Shown: one piece after another, positions 1-7,791 of the stretch | How positions within the stretch are numbered: position 1 is the first letter of the stretch | How the letters are laid out: each line of letters opens with the position of its first letter | Assembly (NCBI GenBank): GCA_017651265.1 | Contig: JAGCDO010000015.1 | Coordinates: 1-59,194 of the forward strand | Source of the DNA: Prevotella sp. | GTDB lineage: Bacteria > Bacteroidota > Bacteroidia > Bacteroidales > Bacteroidaceae | Length of the DNA stretch: 59,194 nucleotides | Direction of reading: 5' to 3' | Program-made: the position numbers and the translations under genes | The notes under the pieces: generated by a model | What the model saw: only the letters and a program-made list of their open reading frames with translations | Databases searched by the model: none | Told to the model about the DNA's origin: nothing

Positions 1-255
1 GAGCAAGGCCGCAACACAAGCGGCAGCCAACCAAGGCCATAGCCTGATGATGCGGGGCTTTTGTTTGCGCGCTGCTGTCATCTGGTCGAAGAGTGCCTCG
101 TCAATGGTTAGCTCGCCAAGCATTCCGGCAATAATCTTCCAGTCTTCGGGAGCATCTTCACGAGAGACTTCCAGAGCCAGCAGCCTCTCCTCCTCGGCTG
201 TCGTCTCGCCGTTGAGGTATTTCTGAATCAATAATTCGGTGTCGTTACGTGTCAT
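1..255 (-). CDS. Putative anti-sigma-like membrane protein, partial (C-terminus outside window)
   Basis: Translating the minus strand from the ATG at 255 gives 85 codons open to the left window edge. The N-terminal part is short, acidic and helical (LLIQKYLNGETTAEEERLL), and a hydrophobic, Trp-containing segment begins at about residue 72 as the window ends. The start codon overlaps the TGA of the upstream sigma-factor gene as ATGA, so the two are probably translationally coupled. Known pattern: small ECF sigma genes in Bacteroidales are often followed by a one-pass membrane anti-sigma gene. I infer that role from position and layout only; no FecR or zinc motif is visible in the part present. 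Confidence 0.6.
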   Translation of the reverse strand, partial: MTRNDTELLIQKYLNGETTAEEERLLALEVSREDAPEDWKIIAGMLGELTIDEALFDQMTAARKQKPRIIRLWPWLAAACVAALL

Positions 256-767
256 GTTCTTAACTTTTTAATTTCTTCAAACACTTTCTTTCTCGCTGCA
301 GAAACGATGCTTTTGACTGAAGGCTTTGCAATATTGGTCTGCTTTGCTATATCATCAAGTTCAAGACCTTCTACCTGTCTCATTTCAAACAGTCGTCGCT
401 CACTCGGTTTCAGATGTTGCACCGCTTTTTTCACGGCTTCATGCAGTTCCTTCGCTTCCAAAACCTCATGAGGCGATGCGTCAATATCCTTGTCTGGTGG
501 GGAAATCTCCTTGATGAACTTGCCCGATACAATGGGGCTGGATTTCCTTTTCCTAACCATATCCATGCAGCAATGTTTGGCCACCCTAATGGCAAGACCA
601 TCATGCTGTGCGCCAGACTCCATTCTGTCAATGAACCTAAATAGAGCCACCAGTCCCTCCTGCGCGACATCCTCGGCATCATCGTCATTACCGAAGAAAC
701 TGCGACCAACCGAAAGCATCAACTCACGGAGCGCAGGGGCAATATGTTCAAACTCATCTTGTGTCAT
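252..767 (-). CDS. RNA polymerase sigma factor, ECF / sigma-70 family
   Basis: This 171-residue protein has the two-domain layout of a small sigma factor. A region-2 segment lies near residues 22-50 (DDAEDVAQEGLVALF), a polar linker covers about 80-105, and a C-terminal region-4 helix-turn-helix (LDDIAKQTNIAKPSVK) follows the usual Leu-x-Pro-x-Glu-Arg lead (LKPSERRLFEMR). It should direct core polymerase to a limited set of promoters. It overlaps the downstream membrane-protein gene by four bases, which fits a sigma/anti-sigma pair. The stress or signal it answers to cannot be read from the sequence. Length is normal for the family. Confidence 0.85.
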   Translation of the reverse strand: MTQDEFEHIAPALRELMLSVGRSFFGNDDDAEDVAQEGLVALFRFIDRMESGAQHDGLAIRVAKHCCMDMVRKRKSSPIVSGKFIKEISPPDKDIDASPHEVLEAKELHEAVKKAVQHLKPSERRLFEMRQVEGLELDDIAKQTNIAKPSVKSIVSAARKKVFEEIKKLRT

Positions 768-895
768 CTGCTATATAAGCGAAAGTCAGAACGAAAAGTT
801 AAGTAGAAAAAACAGGTTTTTTGTTTATTTGTTCTCTTCCATATTCTACACCATTTTAAACACTGTACATCCAATCGGGTTGGGTTTTGAACATG

Positions 896-903
896 CAAAT
901 ATA
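896..903 (-). promoter_or_regulatory. Possible -7 box for the sigma-factor gene
   Basis: On the minus strand this reads TATATTTG, matching the Bacteroidetes -7 consensus TAnnTTTG, about 130 bases upstream of the sigma gene start. No convincing TTTG -33 element sits 19-20 bases further upstream, so the call is weak. Confidence 0.3.
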
Positions 904-1067
904 CAATTTTTTTTGTTCTGATCGTCTGCAGCGATGGTTTTTTTATCTCACACTTTACCAACTCACAGAAATGATTGTCCTCACTCGTTCGTCGTTTCCG
1001 ATATTATTAAAACATAAAGTGGTTACGATTTGAAACTGACGTTGAAATTTTGTAAACATTTAAGAAT

Positions 1068-1101
1068 AAAAAGCTGACGCCCTATGGAGCGTCATTTTTT
1101 A
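1068..1101. terminator. Bidirectional terminator-like hairpin
   Basis: TGACGC (1075-1080) pairs with GCGTCA (1089-1094) around an 8-base loop. A T-run follows on the plus strand and an A-run precedes it, so the structure could end transcripts from either side. No annotated gene ends here; the neighbours are divergent and read away from it. Confidence 0.6.
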
Positions 1102-1278
1102 GCCATTTTTTTCAACCCGATAATTTTAGCGTTTTGCTAATTGTTACTGTTTGAAACATTGTGCCTATCGGCATCTTTCACTGCAAACACCTATTCCCTT
1201 TCACTAAATAGTTATAATCTCCAACTGATACTCCAATTTGGTATCTTATAACGACAGGTAAGGGTTGTGGGATTATGA

Positions 1279-1759
1279 GAATGCATACTTATGCATATTC
1301 AAAATAAGCTATTTAGAAAGTATGGCACTTTGAGGGAGAGAATGACGTAAACGCTCCCAGCGTTTGACGTATTCTCTCTCGGCGTTTGGTATGTTTGAAT
1401 ATTTATGCAGAACAAGGGACTCTCAGTTCCCTGCATAGGAACAAGTTATTCCCACACTGGGAATAAAAAGTTCCCACGTTGGGAATAATTGAAAATCATG
1501 ATGAATCTGCGAAAATATGCCAACATCTAACCCAAGATCTCTGAAATGCCCTGTCATAAAGGCTTTGACGTGGGTTAGATGTTTCTTAAACATATCCCGT
1601 ACATCTAACCTACATCTAACCCATGTTTTACCTGAATAACAAAATGAACGGGATATGAACGGGATATGTGGGTTAGATGATGGTTAGATGTTTGAGCATC
1701 ATCTAACCTGCCTTAAACCCTTTGTACATCGATGTTTCAAGAGATTAGGGTTAGATGTT
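1279..1759. repeat. Cluster of different inverted repeats
   Basis: In order: GAATGCATA-type inverted repeat (1279-1300); a long imperfect hairpin (1336-1378) with core AAACGCT-ccc-AGCGTTT; ATGCAG/CTGCAT arms (1405-1410, 1431-1436); TTATTCCCA-cac-TGGGAATAA (1446-1466); TTCCCACGTTGGGAA (1471-1485); AACATCTAACCCA (1522-1534) with its exact complement at 1571-1583; ACATATCCCG (1590-1599) with its complement at 1660-1669. GGTTAGATG or its complement occurs about eight times between 1524 and 1759. Function unknown. Confidence 0.75.
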
Positions 1760-1883
1760 GTTCAATTTCAGCTCGACAAAATTAAAGAAAAACATTATTT
1801 TTCTTTGTTTTGTCCTTACTTATCCGTACTCTGGCTTCGCCGAAGATACTTACGCTCGACAATAAAAATAAATCTTTATTTAT

Positions 1884-1914
1884 TTTGTATTGTCCTCACT
1901 TATCCGTATCTTTG
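1884..1914 (+). promoter_or_regulatory. nadK promoter
   Basis: TTTG at 1884-1887 and TATCTTTG at 1907-1914 are separated by exactly 19 bases, a full match to the Bacteroidetes housekeeping promoter. The nadK ATG follows 23 bases after the -7 box. An older copy of the same block lies at 1771-1828 with a degraded -7 (TACTCTGG at 1827-1834), so the promoter region appears to have been tandemly duplicated. Confidence 0.8.
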
Positions 1915-1937
1915 CCCAATAAATTATTCATTCACGC

Positions 1938-2831
1938 ATGGAGAAGGAAGGAAAGAAGAAACTACGGTTCGCCATCTTCGGCAATGTGTATCAGGCGAAG
2001 AAGTCGGCCAGCATCCAGAAAATACTCTCGTATCTCTCTGAGCGGGAGGCTGATGTGTATATGGAGCGGGAGTTCTACGACTTCGTCACGAAAGGACAGC
2101 ACCTGGAGGTGCAGGTGACGAGGGTGTTCGAGGGGAATGACTTCGATGCAGACTTCGTGATCTCCATGGGAGGTGACGGAACGTTGTTGAAGTCGGCTCA
2201 TTTCGTGGGTGGTAAGGGTATTCCCATCATGGGTGTGAACATGGGGCGCTTGGGATTCCTCGCGGATGTGAGTCCGCAGGAGATAGAGAGTGCCATTGAC
2301 GCGCTCTACCGTGGGGAGTATGACTTGGAAGACCATGCGGTGATTCAGGCGGAGTTGGAAGGACAGCAGCTGCAGACCTGTCCGCGGGCGCTGAACGATA
2401 TTGCGGTGCTGAAACGTGACAATGCCTCGATGATCTCTATCCGCACATGTATCAACGGTGAGTATCTGGTAACCTATCAGGCTGACGGTCTGATAGTGAG
2501 TACACCCACGGGTAGTACGGCCTATTCGCTCTCGAACGGCGGACCGATCATTGTGCCGCAGGCAGGAATCTTTTGTCTGACACCTGTTGCTCCACATAGT
2601 CTGAACATCCGTCCCATCGTGGTTAAGGACGACAGTGAGATCACCATCACCGTGGAGAGTCGTTCGCATAACTTCCTGATTGCCATCGACGGCCGGTCGG
2701 AGCGTTGTGAGGAGGGTACACGACTCACCATCCGTAAGGCGCCATACGGCATTCATATCGTGAAACGGCGTGGGCAGAAGTATTTCTCCACGCTGAGAGA
2801 GAAGATGATGTGGGGGATGGATCAGAGGTAG
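1938..2831 (+). CDS. nadK: NAD kinase
   Basis: The protein (297 residues) phosphorylates NAD to NADP with ATP in the cytoplasm. The family's signature is present: VISMGGDGTLL near residue 75 (GGDG nucleotide site), followed by GVNMGRLGFLAD, NDIAVLKR near 151, and TPTGSTAYSLSNGGPI near 190, which supplies the conserved Thr-Ala-Tyr of the substrate pocket. Length is normal. The ATG at 1938 follows a good promoter at a short distance. The gene stands alone; the following gene is separated by a repeat-filled spacer. Confidence 0.95.
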   Translation: MEKEGKKKLRFAIFGNVYQAKKSASIQKILSYLSEREADVYMEREFYDFVTKGQHLEVQVTRVFEGNDFDADFVISMGGDGTLLKSAHFVGGKGIPIMGVNMGRLGFLADVSPQEIESAIDALYRGEYDLEDHAVIQAELEGQQLQTCPRALNDIAVLKRDNASMISIRTCINGEYLVTYQADGLIVSTPTGSTAYSLSNGGPIIVPQAGIFCLTPVAPHSLNIRPIVVKDDSEITITVESRSHNFLIAIDGRSERCEEGTRLTIRKAPYGIHIVKRRGQKYFSTLREKMMWGMDQR

Positions 2832-2937
2832 GAGACTTCTCCCCCGGAGGGGAAGGAGTCTTCTGGAGGAAGGAGGAAGGACGAAGGAGGAAGGAGATAT
2901 GCTTCAAGGATAGTGAAGCAAGAGGCAAGAGGCAAGA

Positions 2938-2995
2938 ACTTTTGGAGCAGCGAGTGCCACCATGCTTGCATGATTGGCCGAGTCGTGACAAAAGT
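2938..2995 (-). repeat. Dispersed hairpin element, diverged copy (inverted)
   Basis: On the minus strand this reads ACTTTTG...GCCA-at-CATGC-aa-GCATG-g-TGGC...CAAAAGT, 58 bases from outer arm to outer arm. The length and architecture match the copies at 3265-3322 and 10229-10286, but the inner stem is CATGC/GCATG instead of TGTAC/GTACA, so three of five base pairs differ with both sides changed. Confidence 0.75.
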
Positions 2996-3009
2996 CAACG
3001 AAGTTAAGC

Positions 3010-3120
3010 AAGAGATATGCTTTAAGGCTAGAGAAGCAAGAAGCAAGAGGCAAGAAGCAAGAGATATGCTTTAAGGCTAGAGAAGCAAGAGGCAAGAAGC
3101 AAGAAGCAAGAGATATGCTT
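3010..3120 (+). repeat. Short tandem units with AAGCAAG heptamers
   Basis: AGAGATATGCTT recurs at about 3011, 3060 and 3109, roughly 49-50 bases apart, with a further copy at about 2895. Between them lie runs of AAGCAAG/AGGCAAG heptamers. Confidence 0.7.
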
Positions 3121-3129
3121 CGAGTACAA

Positions 3130-3204
3130 GTGGTTCAGTATATGATAACAGTATCTCAGTTCTATTCTCCCTCCTCCCTCCTCCTTCCTCCTTCCTCGAA
3201 AAAA
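3130..3204 (-). repeat. Inverted partial copy of the 12.75-kb spacer element
   Basis: Read on the minus strand, this stretch contains a purine heptamer tract, then ACTGAGATAC, TATACTG and ACCACT in the same order as 12791-12836. The homology includes interior sequence, not only the low-complexity arm. Confidence 0.65.
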
Positions 3205-3234
3205 ACCTCACTCCTCCCTCCTCGAAACAAAAGT

Positions 3235-3330
3235 AATCATAAAGTTATATCACTTCGTTCTATGACTTTTGTCACGACTCAGCCAAATGTACAAGTACAA
3301 TGGCCCTCGCTGCTCCAAAAGTTCAAAGTT
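3235..3330 (+). repeat. 96-base dispersed repeat, copy 1 (contains hairpin element 3265-3322)
   Basis: It is identical over 96 bases to 10199-10294. The core is ACTTTTG (3265-3271), GCCA (3282-3285), TGTAC-aa-GTACA (3288-3299), TGGC (3301-3304), CAAAAGT (3316-3322). It overlaps the 5' end of the longest frame of the ABC exporter, so translation of this repeat as an N-terminal extension is most likely artefactual. Confidence 0.85.
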
Positions 3331-3385
3331 GAAAATTCGGGAGTATTTTAGTAGGAAGGAAAGCAAGTATAGCGCCAAGGTTATT

Positions 3386-5002
3386 ATGAAATGGCTGTGG
3401 CGCGCTTGGCGGGGCAATCAGCTGCAGGCTGTGCTGAATGCCTCGTTAGGATTGCTGAGTGTGGTGGTGAGCTTAGCTCAGGTATGGGCTATTCAGCATG
3501 CCATCGACGTGGCCTCTCATACGGCCGAAGGCTCCCTCTATTGGGCTGTTGCCTATATGGGTTTCCTGATCTTGGCCAATTTCGCCATCAGCATCAGTAG
3601 TATCTGGGTGCGGAACATCTTGGGAATACGCGCACAGAACCGTATGCAGCAACGAATGCTCGACAGGATCCTGCGCTCTGAATGGCGCGGGAAGGAACGG
3701 ATGCATAGTGGTGATGTGATTAACCGACTGGAAGGCGATGTGGGTAATGTGGTGAGTTTCCTTACTGAGACCTTGCCCGGCGCCCTCTCCACACTGGCCA
3801 TGTTCCTCGGTGCGTTCTTCTACCTGTTCTCCATGGACAAGTGGCTGGCACTCATCATCATCGTGATGTTACCGCTGTTCCTGGCAGTAAGTAAGATTTA
3901 TGTCAACCAGATGCGGCACTTTACCCGTCAGGTGCGCGATAGTGACTCGAAGGTGCAAAGTGTATTACAGGAAACGGTGCAGAACCGAATGCTCATCAAG
4001 ACACTGGAGAGTGATACGATGATGGTTGACCGACTGGAGAACACGCAGAGTGAGCTGCGGCAGAACGTGGTGAAACGCACGATGTTCTCGGTGTTCAGTA
4101 ACCTGATTCTGAACTTCGGCTTCGCCTTAGGTTACCTGGTGGCCTTCCTATGGTCGGCCCTCCGCATGTCGGCCGGTACGCTTACCTTCGGTGGCATGAC
4201 CGCCTTCCTGCAGCTGGTGAACAGGATTCAGGGTCCGGCACGTGGACTGACCAAGCTGGTGCCTGCCTTCGTGAGTGTGTTCACGGCAGCAGAGCGTTTG
4301 ATGGAACTGGAGGAGGATCCTATGGAGGAGCAGGGAGAGCCCATAGAGCTGGAAGGACCGTGTGGGGTGCAGCTGGAAGCGGTTTCGTATGAGTATGAAC
4401 CTACCGACGGGAAGGTGATAGACAACCTGTCGTTTGATTTCTACCCGGGTAGCTGTACGGCCATCTTGGGCGAGACGGGAGCAGGTAAGACCACCCTTGT
4501 ACGTTTGATTCTGGCTTTGCTGCGCCCGCAAAGTGGAGAAGTCTCCATCTATAATGAGAAGATGAAGAAAACCCTCTCTCCCCGCATGCGTTGTAACTTT
4601 GTGTATGTACCGCAGGGAAACACCCTGATGAGCGGTACGATACGTGAGAACCTGCGTTTAGGAAAGCTGGACGCCACAGACGAGGAGATGAAGGAGGTGC
4701 TGATGCAGGCTTGTGCCGGCTTTGTCTTTGATCTGCCCAAGGGTTTGGACACCTCTTGTGCCGAATCCGGTGGCGGCTTGAGTGAAGGTCAGGCGCAGCG
4801 CATTGCCATTGCCCGTGCCTTGTTGCGCAACCGTGGCATCATGCTGTTTGATGAGGCTACCAGCGCCCTTGATCCTGACACGGAACGGCAGCTGCTGCAG
4901 AATATCCTGCAGAAGCGCGACAAGACCGTCATCTTCATCACCCACCGTCCTGCAGTGGTTGATTATTGTGATCAGACCTTAAAGATTGAGAAACTGGCTT
5001 AA
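3386..5002 (+). CDS. ABC exporter, fused membrane and ATPase domains
   Basis: The N-terminal half (about residues 1-290) is a six-helix ABC exporter membrane domain and the C-terminal half is the ATPase: Walker A GETGAGKTT, signature LSEGQAQR, Walker B GIMLFDEATSALD and a switch His in FITHRP. It probably works as a dimer in the inner membrane, exporting a lipid, drug or peptide; the substrate cannot be told. I chose the ATG at 3386 (538 residues, MKWLWRAW) because the 39 codons upstream in the frame are the 96-base dispersed repeat rather than protein. The neighbour downstream is convergent, so this is likely a single-gene unit. Confidence 0.85.
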   Translation: MKWLWRAWRGNQLQAVLNASLGLLSVVVSLAQVWAIQHAIDVASHTAEGSLYWAVAYMGFLILANFAISISSIWVRNILGIRAQNRMQQRMLDRILRSEWRGKERMHSGDVINRLEGDVGNVVSFLTETLPGALSTLAMFLGAFFYLFSMDKWLALIIIVMLPLFLAVSKIYVNQMRHFTRQVRDSDSKVQSVLQETVQNRMLIKTLESDTMMVDRLENTQSELRQNVVKRTMFSVFSNLILNFGFALGYLVAFLWSALRMSAGTLTFGGMTAFLQLVNRIQGPARGLTKLVPAFVSVFTAAERLMELEEDPMEEQGEPIELEGPCGVQLEAVSYEYEPTDGKVIDNLSFDFYPGSCTAILGETGAGKTTLVRLILALLRPQSGEVSIYNEKMKKTLSPRMRCNFVYVPQGNTLMSGTIRENLRLGKLDATDEEMKEVLMQACAGFVFDLPKGLDTSCAESGGGLSEGQAQRIAIARALLRNRGIMLFDEATSALDPDTERQLLQNILQKRDKTVIFITHRPAVVDYCDQTLKIEKLA

Positions 5003-5005
5003 TCC

Positions 5006-6019
5006 TTATTCTGTTTTCCCTTCTGAATACAGCACTTGCACCAATGTCTGTCCTACAGCTTGGAGCGTGTTCTTGTCGATATGCTCCATATCGTCGTTAA
5101 TGGTGTGCCAGGTAGGTCCGAACCCGCTCTGCTGACAATCGGGATAGAAAGGAATGATATCAATAGTCGGAATATGCGCCTGGGTATTGATAGGCGTATG
5201 GTCGTCGGTGATATACTCCCCACTACTGTCGGGGAAATAGCTGCCAAAGCCCACCACCTTGGCGGCTGCCCATACCTTATTTAATATAGGCTGCGCATAT
5301 TGCTTGGAGAAACGCTCCTGATAGAACTGCGCACCCTGGCCGCCCACCATGTCGAGGAGGATTCCGTAGCGAGGACTGTAGTTGGCTACATGCGGGTTGT
5401 TGGCCCAATAGGCTGCTCCCAAAGCCCACACATCGCCTGTGGTGTTATACGTATTGGTATCCCACTGCGGCGTACCCCAGTCTTCTGCATCAAAGCAGAT
5501 GAAGTCAACCCCCACCTTCAGCGAGTCGGCAGTCTGTATCAGCCGCGCCAGCTCCAGCATCACGGCCACGCCGCTGGCTCCATCGTTCGCAGCCATCACG
5601 GGCGTCTTCCAGTTCCTCTCATCCGGGTCGTTATCAGCCCACGGCCGACTGTCCCAATGGGCACAGAGCATCACCCTCGTGGTGTTGTCGGGCTGTGTGG
5701 AGGCAATGATATTCGTACTGTTCAGTGCCGTTCCGTCATAGCCTTGGAGGACAGTCTTCTGGGTGACGGTCTGACAGCCGAACTGCTGGAATTGCTTGAT
5801 GATCCACGCCTCACATTGGTCGTGTGCAGCACTGTTCATCGTTCGTGGACCGAAGTCGCATTGTGCCTGACAAAACGCAAAAGCGCTATCAGCATTGAAT
5901 GCAGGCCCCGTAGGAGCACTGAGCACCAGCACATCCTGATGGGATTTACTGCTCTTACAAGCCACGAGCAGGAGTAGAAGTAAAGGAAGGAATCGTTTCA
6001 GGTTCTTGATGATCATCAT
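5006..6019 (-). CDS. M28-family lipoprotein, likely glutaminyl-peptide cyclotransferase
   Basis: A lipoprotein signal ends at LLVAC (Cys21), so the protein is probably anchored in an envelope membrane. The remainder (337 residues in all) is an M28-type zinc fold: AHWDSRPWA near 120, AANDGASG with Asp146, CFDAEDWG with Glu179/Asp180, and DDHTP with His274. This single-zinc spacing and the HWDSR motif resemble bacterial type II glutaminyl cyclases, which convert N-terminal Gln of exported proteins to pyroglutamate; Bacteroidales are known to carry such enzymes. An aminopeptidase remains the alternative. It lies 19 bases downstream of the C26-M19 fusion and may share its transcript. Confidence 0.75.
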   Translation of the reverse strand: MMIIKNLKRFLPLLLLLLVACKSSKSHQDVLVLSAPTGPAFNADSAFAFCQAQCDFGPRTMNSAAHDQCEAWIIKQFQQFGCQTVTQKTVLQGYDGTALNSTNIIASTQPDNTTRVMLCAHWDSRPWADNDPDERNWKTPVMAANDGASGVAVMLELARLIQTADSLKVGVDFICFDAEDWGTPQWDTNTYNTTGDVWALGAAYWANNPHVANYSPRYGILLDMVGGQGAQFYQERFSKQYAQPILNKVWAAAKVVGFGSYFPDSSGEYITDDHTPINTQAHIPTIDIIPFYPDCQQSGFGPTWHTINDDMEHIDKNTLQAVGQTLVQVLYSEGKTE

Positions 6020-6038
6020 CGTGTATTCGTTTTTTTGT

Positions 6039-7787
6039 TTATCTGTCTATGCGCTGCACCTGAGCCATCACTCTCAGCCAGTTGCCGCCCCAGATCTTCT
6101 CAATATCGCGTTCACTATATTTGCGCCTGAGCAGGTGCAGGGTGAAGTTAATGGCCTCGCTGCTGTTGGCCATACCCACCACACCACCGTCGCCGTCGAA
6201 ATCTGTACCCAAGCCCACATGATCTATTCCCATGACGGCTATGGCATGCTCCAGATGAGCAATCGCATCAAGGATGGTTGCCTCTCCCTCTTTCCGCAGG
6301 AAGCCGTGGTAGAGAGTGGTATGGGCCACACCGCCCTTTGCTGCCAATGCCCGCATCTGGTCGTCGGTGAGGTTGCGGGGATGGTCACATAGGGTACGAC
6401 TGCTGCTATGACTGCATACAATAGGTGTACGACTGATTTCCAGGGCGTCGTAGAAGCTCTTCTCGTTCGCATGACTCAGGTCAACCATCATTCCATTGGC
6501 GTTCATGGCCTGAATCACTTTCTCGCCGAAGGCACTCACACCATTGTGTGTGTTGCACCCCTTGGCCGAGTCGCAGATATCATTATCCCCGTTATGGCAA
6601 AGTGTGATATATACCACCCCTCGCTGGGCGAAATGTTTTACGTTTGCCACGTCGTGGTTCAGGGCCAATCCGTTCTCAATGCCGAACATAATGCTCTTGC
6701 GCCCCTTCCGCTTGTCTTCGTACAAGTCGCTGGGCGTGCGGGCAATACTGATATACCGACTGTTGTTGCGCACAATCTCCTCGATCTTGTCGAAGATCAG
6801 GTCGGCATAGGCCATCGGACTGTTCACATCGAACGGTACGATCTGCGAGAACTGTTCCCCGATCTTGGGCTGTGGCAGGTAAGCCGCCATGATGACAGCA
6901 TCCTGTCGGCCTTCGGTCATCTTATGCAGATCCACGAGGATGCGCGGGTCGCGCTGTTCAAAATGAATACCCTGCGGGAAGAACATCGGCGTGTCGCAGT
7001 GCGTATCCAAGGTAAGGATTCTATGATGCAGTCGTTTGGCCACCTGGAAATTCGTAGCCTGTTTCACCAGCCAGCTGAACAACGGGAGTCCGCTTTCCAG
7101 CCATTCGGGATGCCACTGCACACCTAAGATAGGTTTGAATTCACTGCTCTCGATGGCCTCGATGGTACCGTCGGGAGCCGTAGCCACCACATGGAAGCGC
7201 GAACCGGGGTCGGAAACGGCCTGGTGGTGGAAGGAGTTCACATAGATGTTCTGCGTTTTGTACAGTTCATATAAGATACTGTCCTTATGCAGTGTCACGC
7301 TATGGGTGAGTTCGTTGCGGTTCGCATCCTGCGAATGCTTGATGGTGGTGGCGCTGATGTCCTGTGCCACATGACCGTCGAGAGCCATCACGATGGTCTG
7401 TATTCCCCGGCAGATGCCCAAGATAGGAATCTGACGGTTATACGCCAGTCGGGTGATGAGCATTTCGGGGAGGTCGCGTTCGGCATTGATGCCGTGCAGC
7501 TTGGGTGAAGGTTCCTCACCGCACCACAGAGGGTTATAATCTGCACCGCCGCTGAGCAGCAGACCGTCGAGGTGGTCCAGGGTGTTCACCAGTACGTTCT
7601 TATCGGCCACAGGAGGAATAATCACAGGCGTTCCACCTGCCTGGATCACCTGTTTGTAATACCTGTCACGCAGGGAAGCATCCCCTTCCGTGAAGTTACT
7701 GGTAATACCTATAAGAGGTCGATGGTCGGCCTCGGGGAATGTCGCATAGATCTTACTGAGGTGCGACTGCAGATTAAAGTTCTCCAT
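6039..7787 (-). CDS. Fusion of class I amidotransferase (peptidase C26) and membrane dipeptidase (peptidase M19)
   Basis: Two complete enzymes appear in one chain of about 582 residues. The N-terminal part has the C26/PuuD layout: LLLSGGADYNP, nucleophile Cys in GICRGIQ (about 126) and a His-x-Glu in QWHPEW (about 230). The C-terminal part begins LTLDTHCDTP near 265 (metal-binding His-x-Asp) and continues with HSSSR and GTDFDGDG, typical of renal-dipeptidase-like M19 enzymes. Expected activities are hydrolysis of gamma-glutamyl amides and of dipeptides; a joint role in degrading gamma-glutamyl peptides is inference. No signal peptide is seen, so it is probably cytoplasmic. I prefer the start at 7787 (MENF); an in-frame ATG at 7805 would overlap the Lrp gene. 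An Lrp regulator lies just upstream. Confidence 0.85.
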   Translation of the reverse strand: MENFNLQSHLSKIYATFPEADHRPLIGITSNFTEGDASLRDRYYKQVIQAGGTPVIIPPVADKNVLVNTLDHLDGLLLSGGADYNPLWCGEEPSPKLHGINAERDLPEMLITRLAYNRQIPILGICRGIQTIVMALDGHVAQDISATTIKHSQDANRNELTHSVTLHKDSILYELYKTQNIYVNSFHHQAVSDPGSRFHVVATAPDGTIEAIESSEFKPILGVQWHPEWLESGLPLFSWLVKQATNFQVAKRLHHRILTLDTHCDTPMFFPQGIHFEQRDPRILVDLHKMTEGRQDAVIMAAYLPQPKIGEQFSQIVPFDVNSPMAYADLIFDKIEEIVRNNSRYISIARTPSDLYEDKRKGRKSIMFGIENGLALNHDVANVKHFAQRGVVYITLCHNGDNDICDSAKGCNTHNGVSAFGEKVIQAMNANGMMVDLSHANEKSFYDALEISRTPIVCSHSSSRTLCDHPRNLTDDQMRALAAKGGVAHTTLYHGFLRKEGEATILDAIAHLEHAIAVMGIDHVGLGTDFDGDGGVVGMANSSEAINFTLHLLRRKYSERDIEKIWGGNWLRVMAQVQRIDR

Positions 7788-7791
7788 CTTG

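Larger units (their letters stand above)
768..1937. other. 1.17 kb gene-free region with hairpins and inverted repeats
   Basis: No reading frame here looks like a real protein; the short plus-strand frames at 1688-2118 run through repeat words into nadK. The stretch lies between divergent genes. It holds a terminator-like hairpin (1068-1101), a series of different inverted repeats (1279-1759), and a duplicated promoter block for nadK (1771-1828 and 1854-1908). The base composition is AT-rich, as expected for intergenic DNA in this group, but the density of palindromes is far above that of the other spacers in the window except 33111-33958. Confidence 0.7.
2832..3385. repeat. Repeat-filled spacer between nadK and the ABC exporter
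   Basis: This 554-base spacer has no gene. It is made almost entirely of repeats: a purine heptamer tract (2852-2897) that recurs at 12748-12793 with one difference in 46 bases; an inverted copy of a 58-base hairpin element (2938-2995); AAGCAAG heptamers with three to four copies of an AGAGATATGCTT unit (2895-3120); an inverted copy of the element seen at 12741-12886 (3130-3204); and a direct copy of a 96-base dispersed repeat (3235-3330). Confidence 0.8.

Noticed and set aside
1446-1485. Palindromes considered as transposon ends
   Set aside because: No transposase or target duplication nearby, and the same palindrome occurs singly and in tandem rather than as a flanking pair.
1688-2118. Plus-strand frames of about 100 residues upstream of and overlapping nadK
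   Set aside because: They run through repeat words and the nadK promoter, overlap nadK in another frame and resemble no family.
3269-3385. Extra 39 residues at the N-terminus of the ABC exporter
   Set aside because: They translate the 96-base dispersed repeat, which occurs elsewhere without any exporter; ATG 3386 fits the family.
5006-6019. Assignment of the M28 lipoprotein as a plain aminopeptidase
   Set aside because: Motif order and single-zinc pattern fit glutaminyl cyclases better, though not decisively; kept as the alternative in the feature entry.
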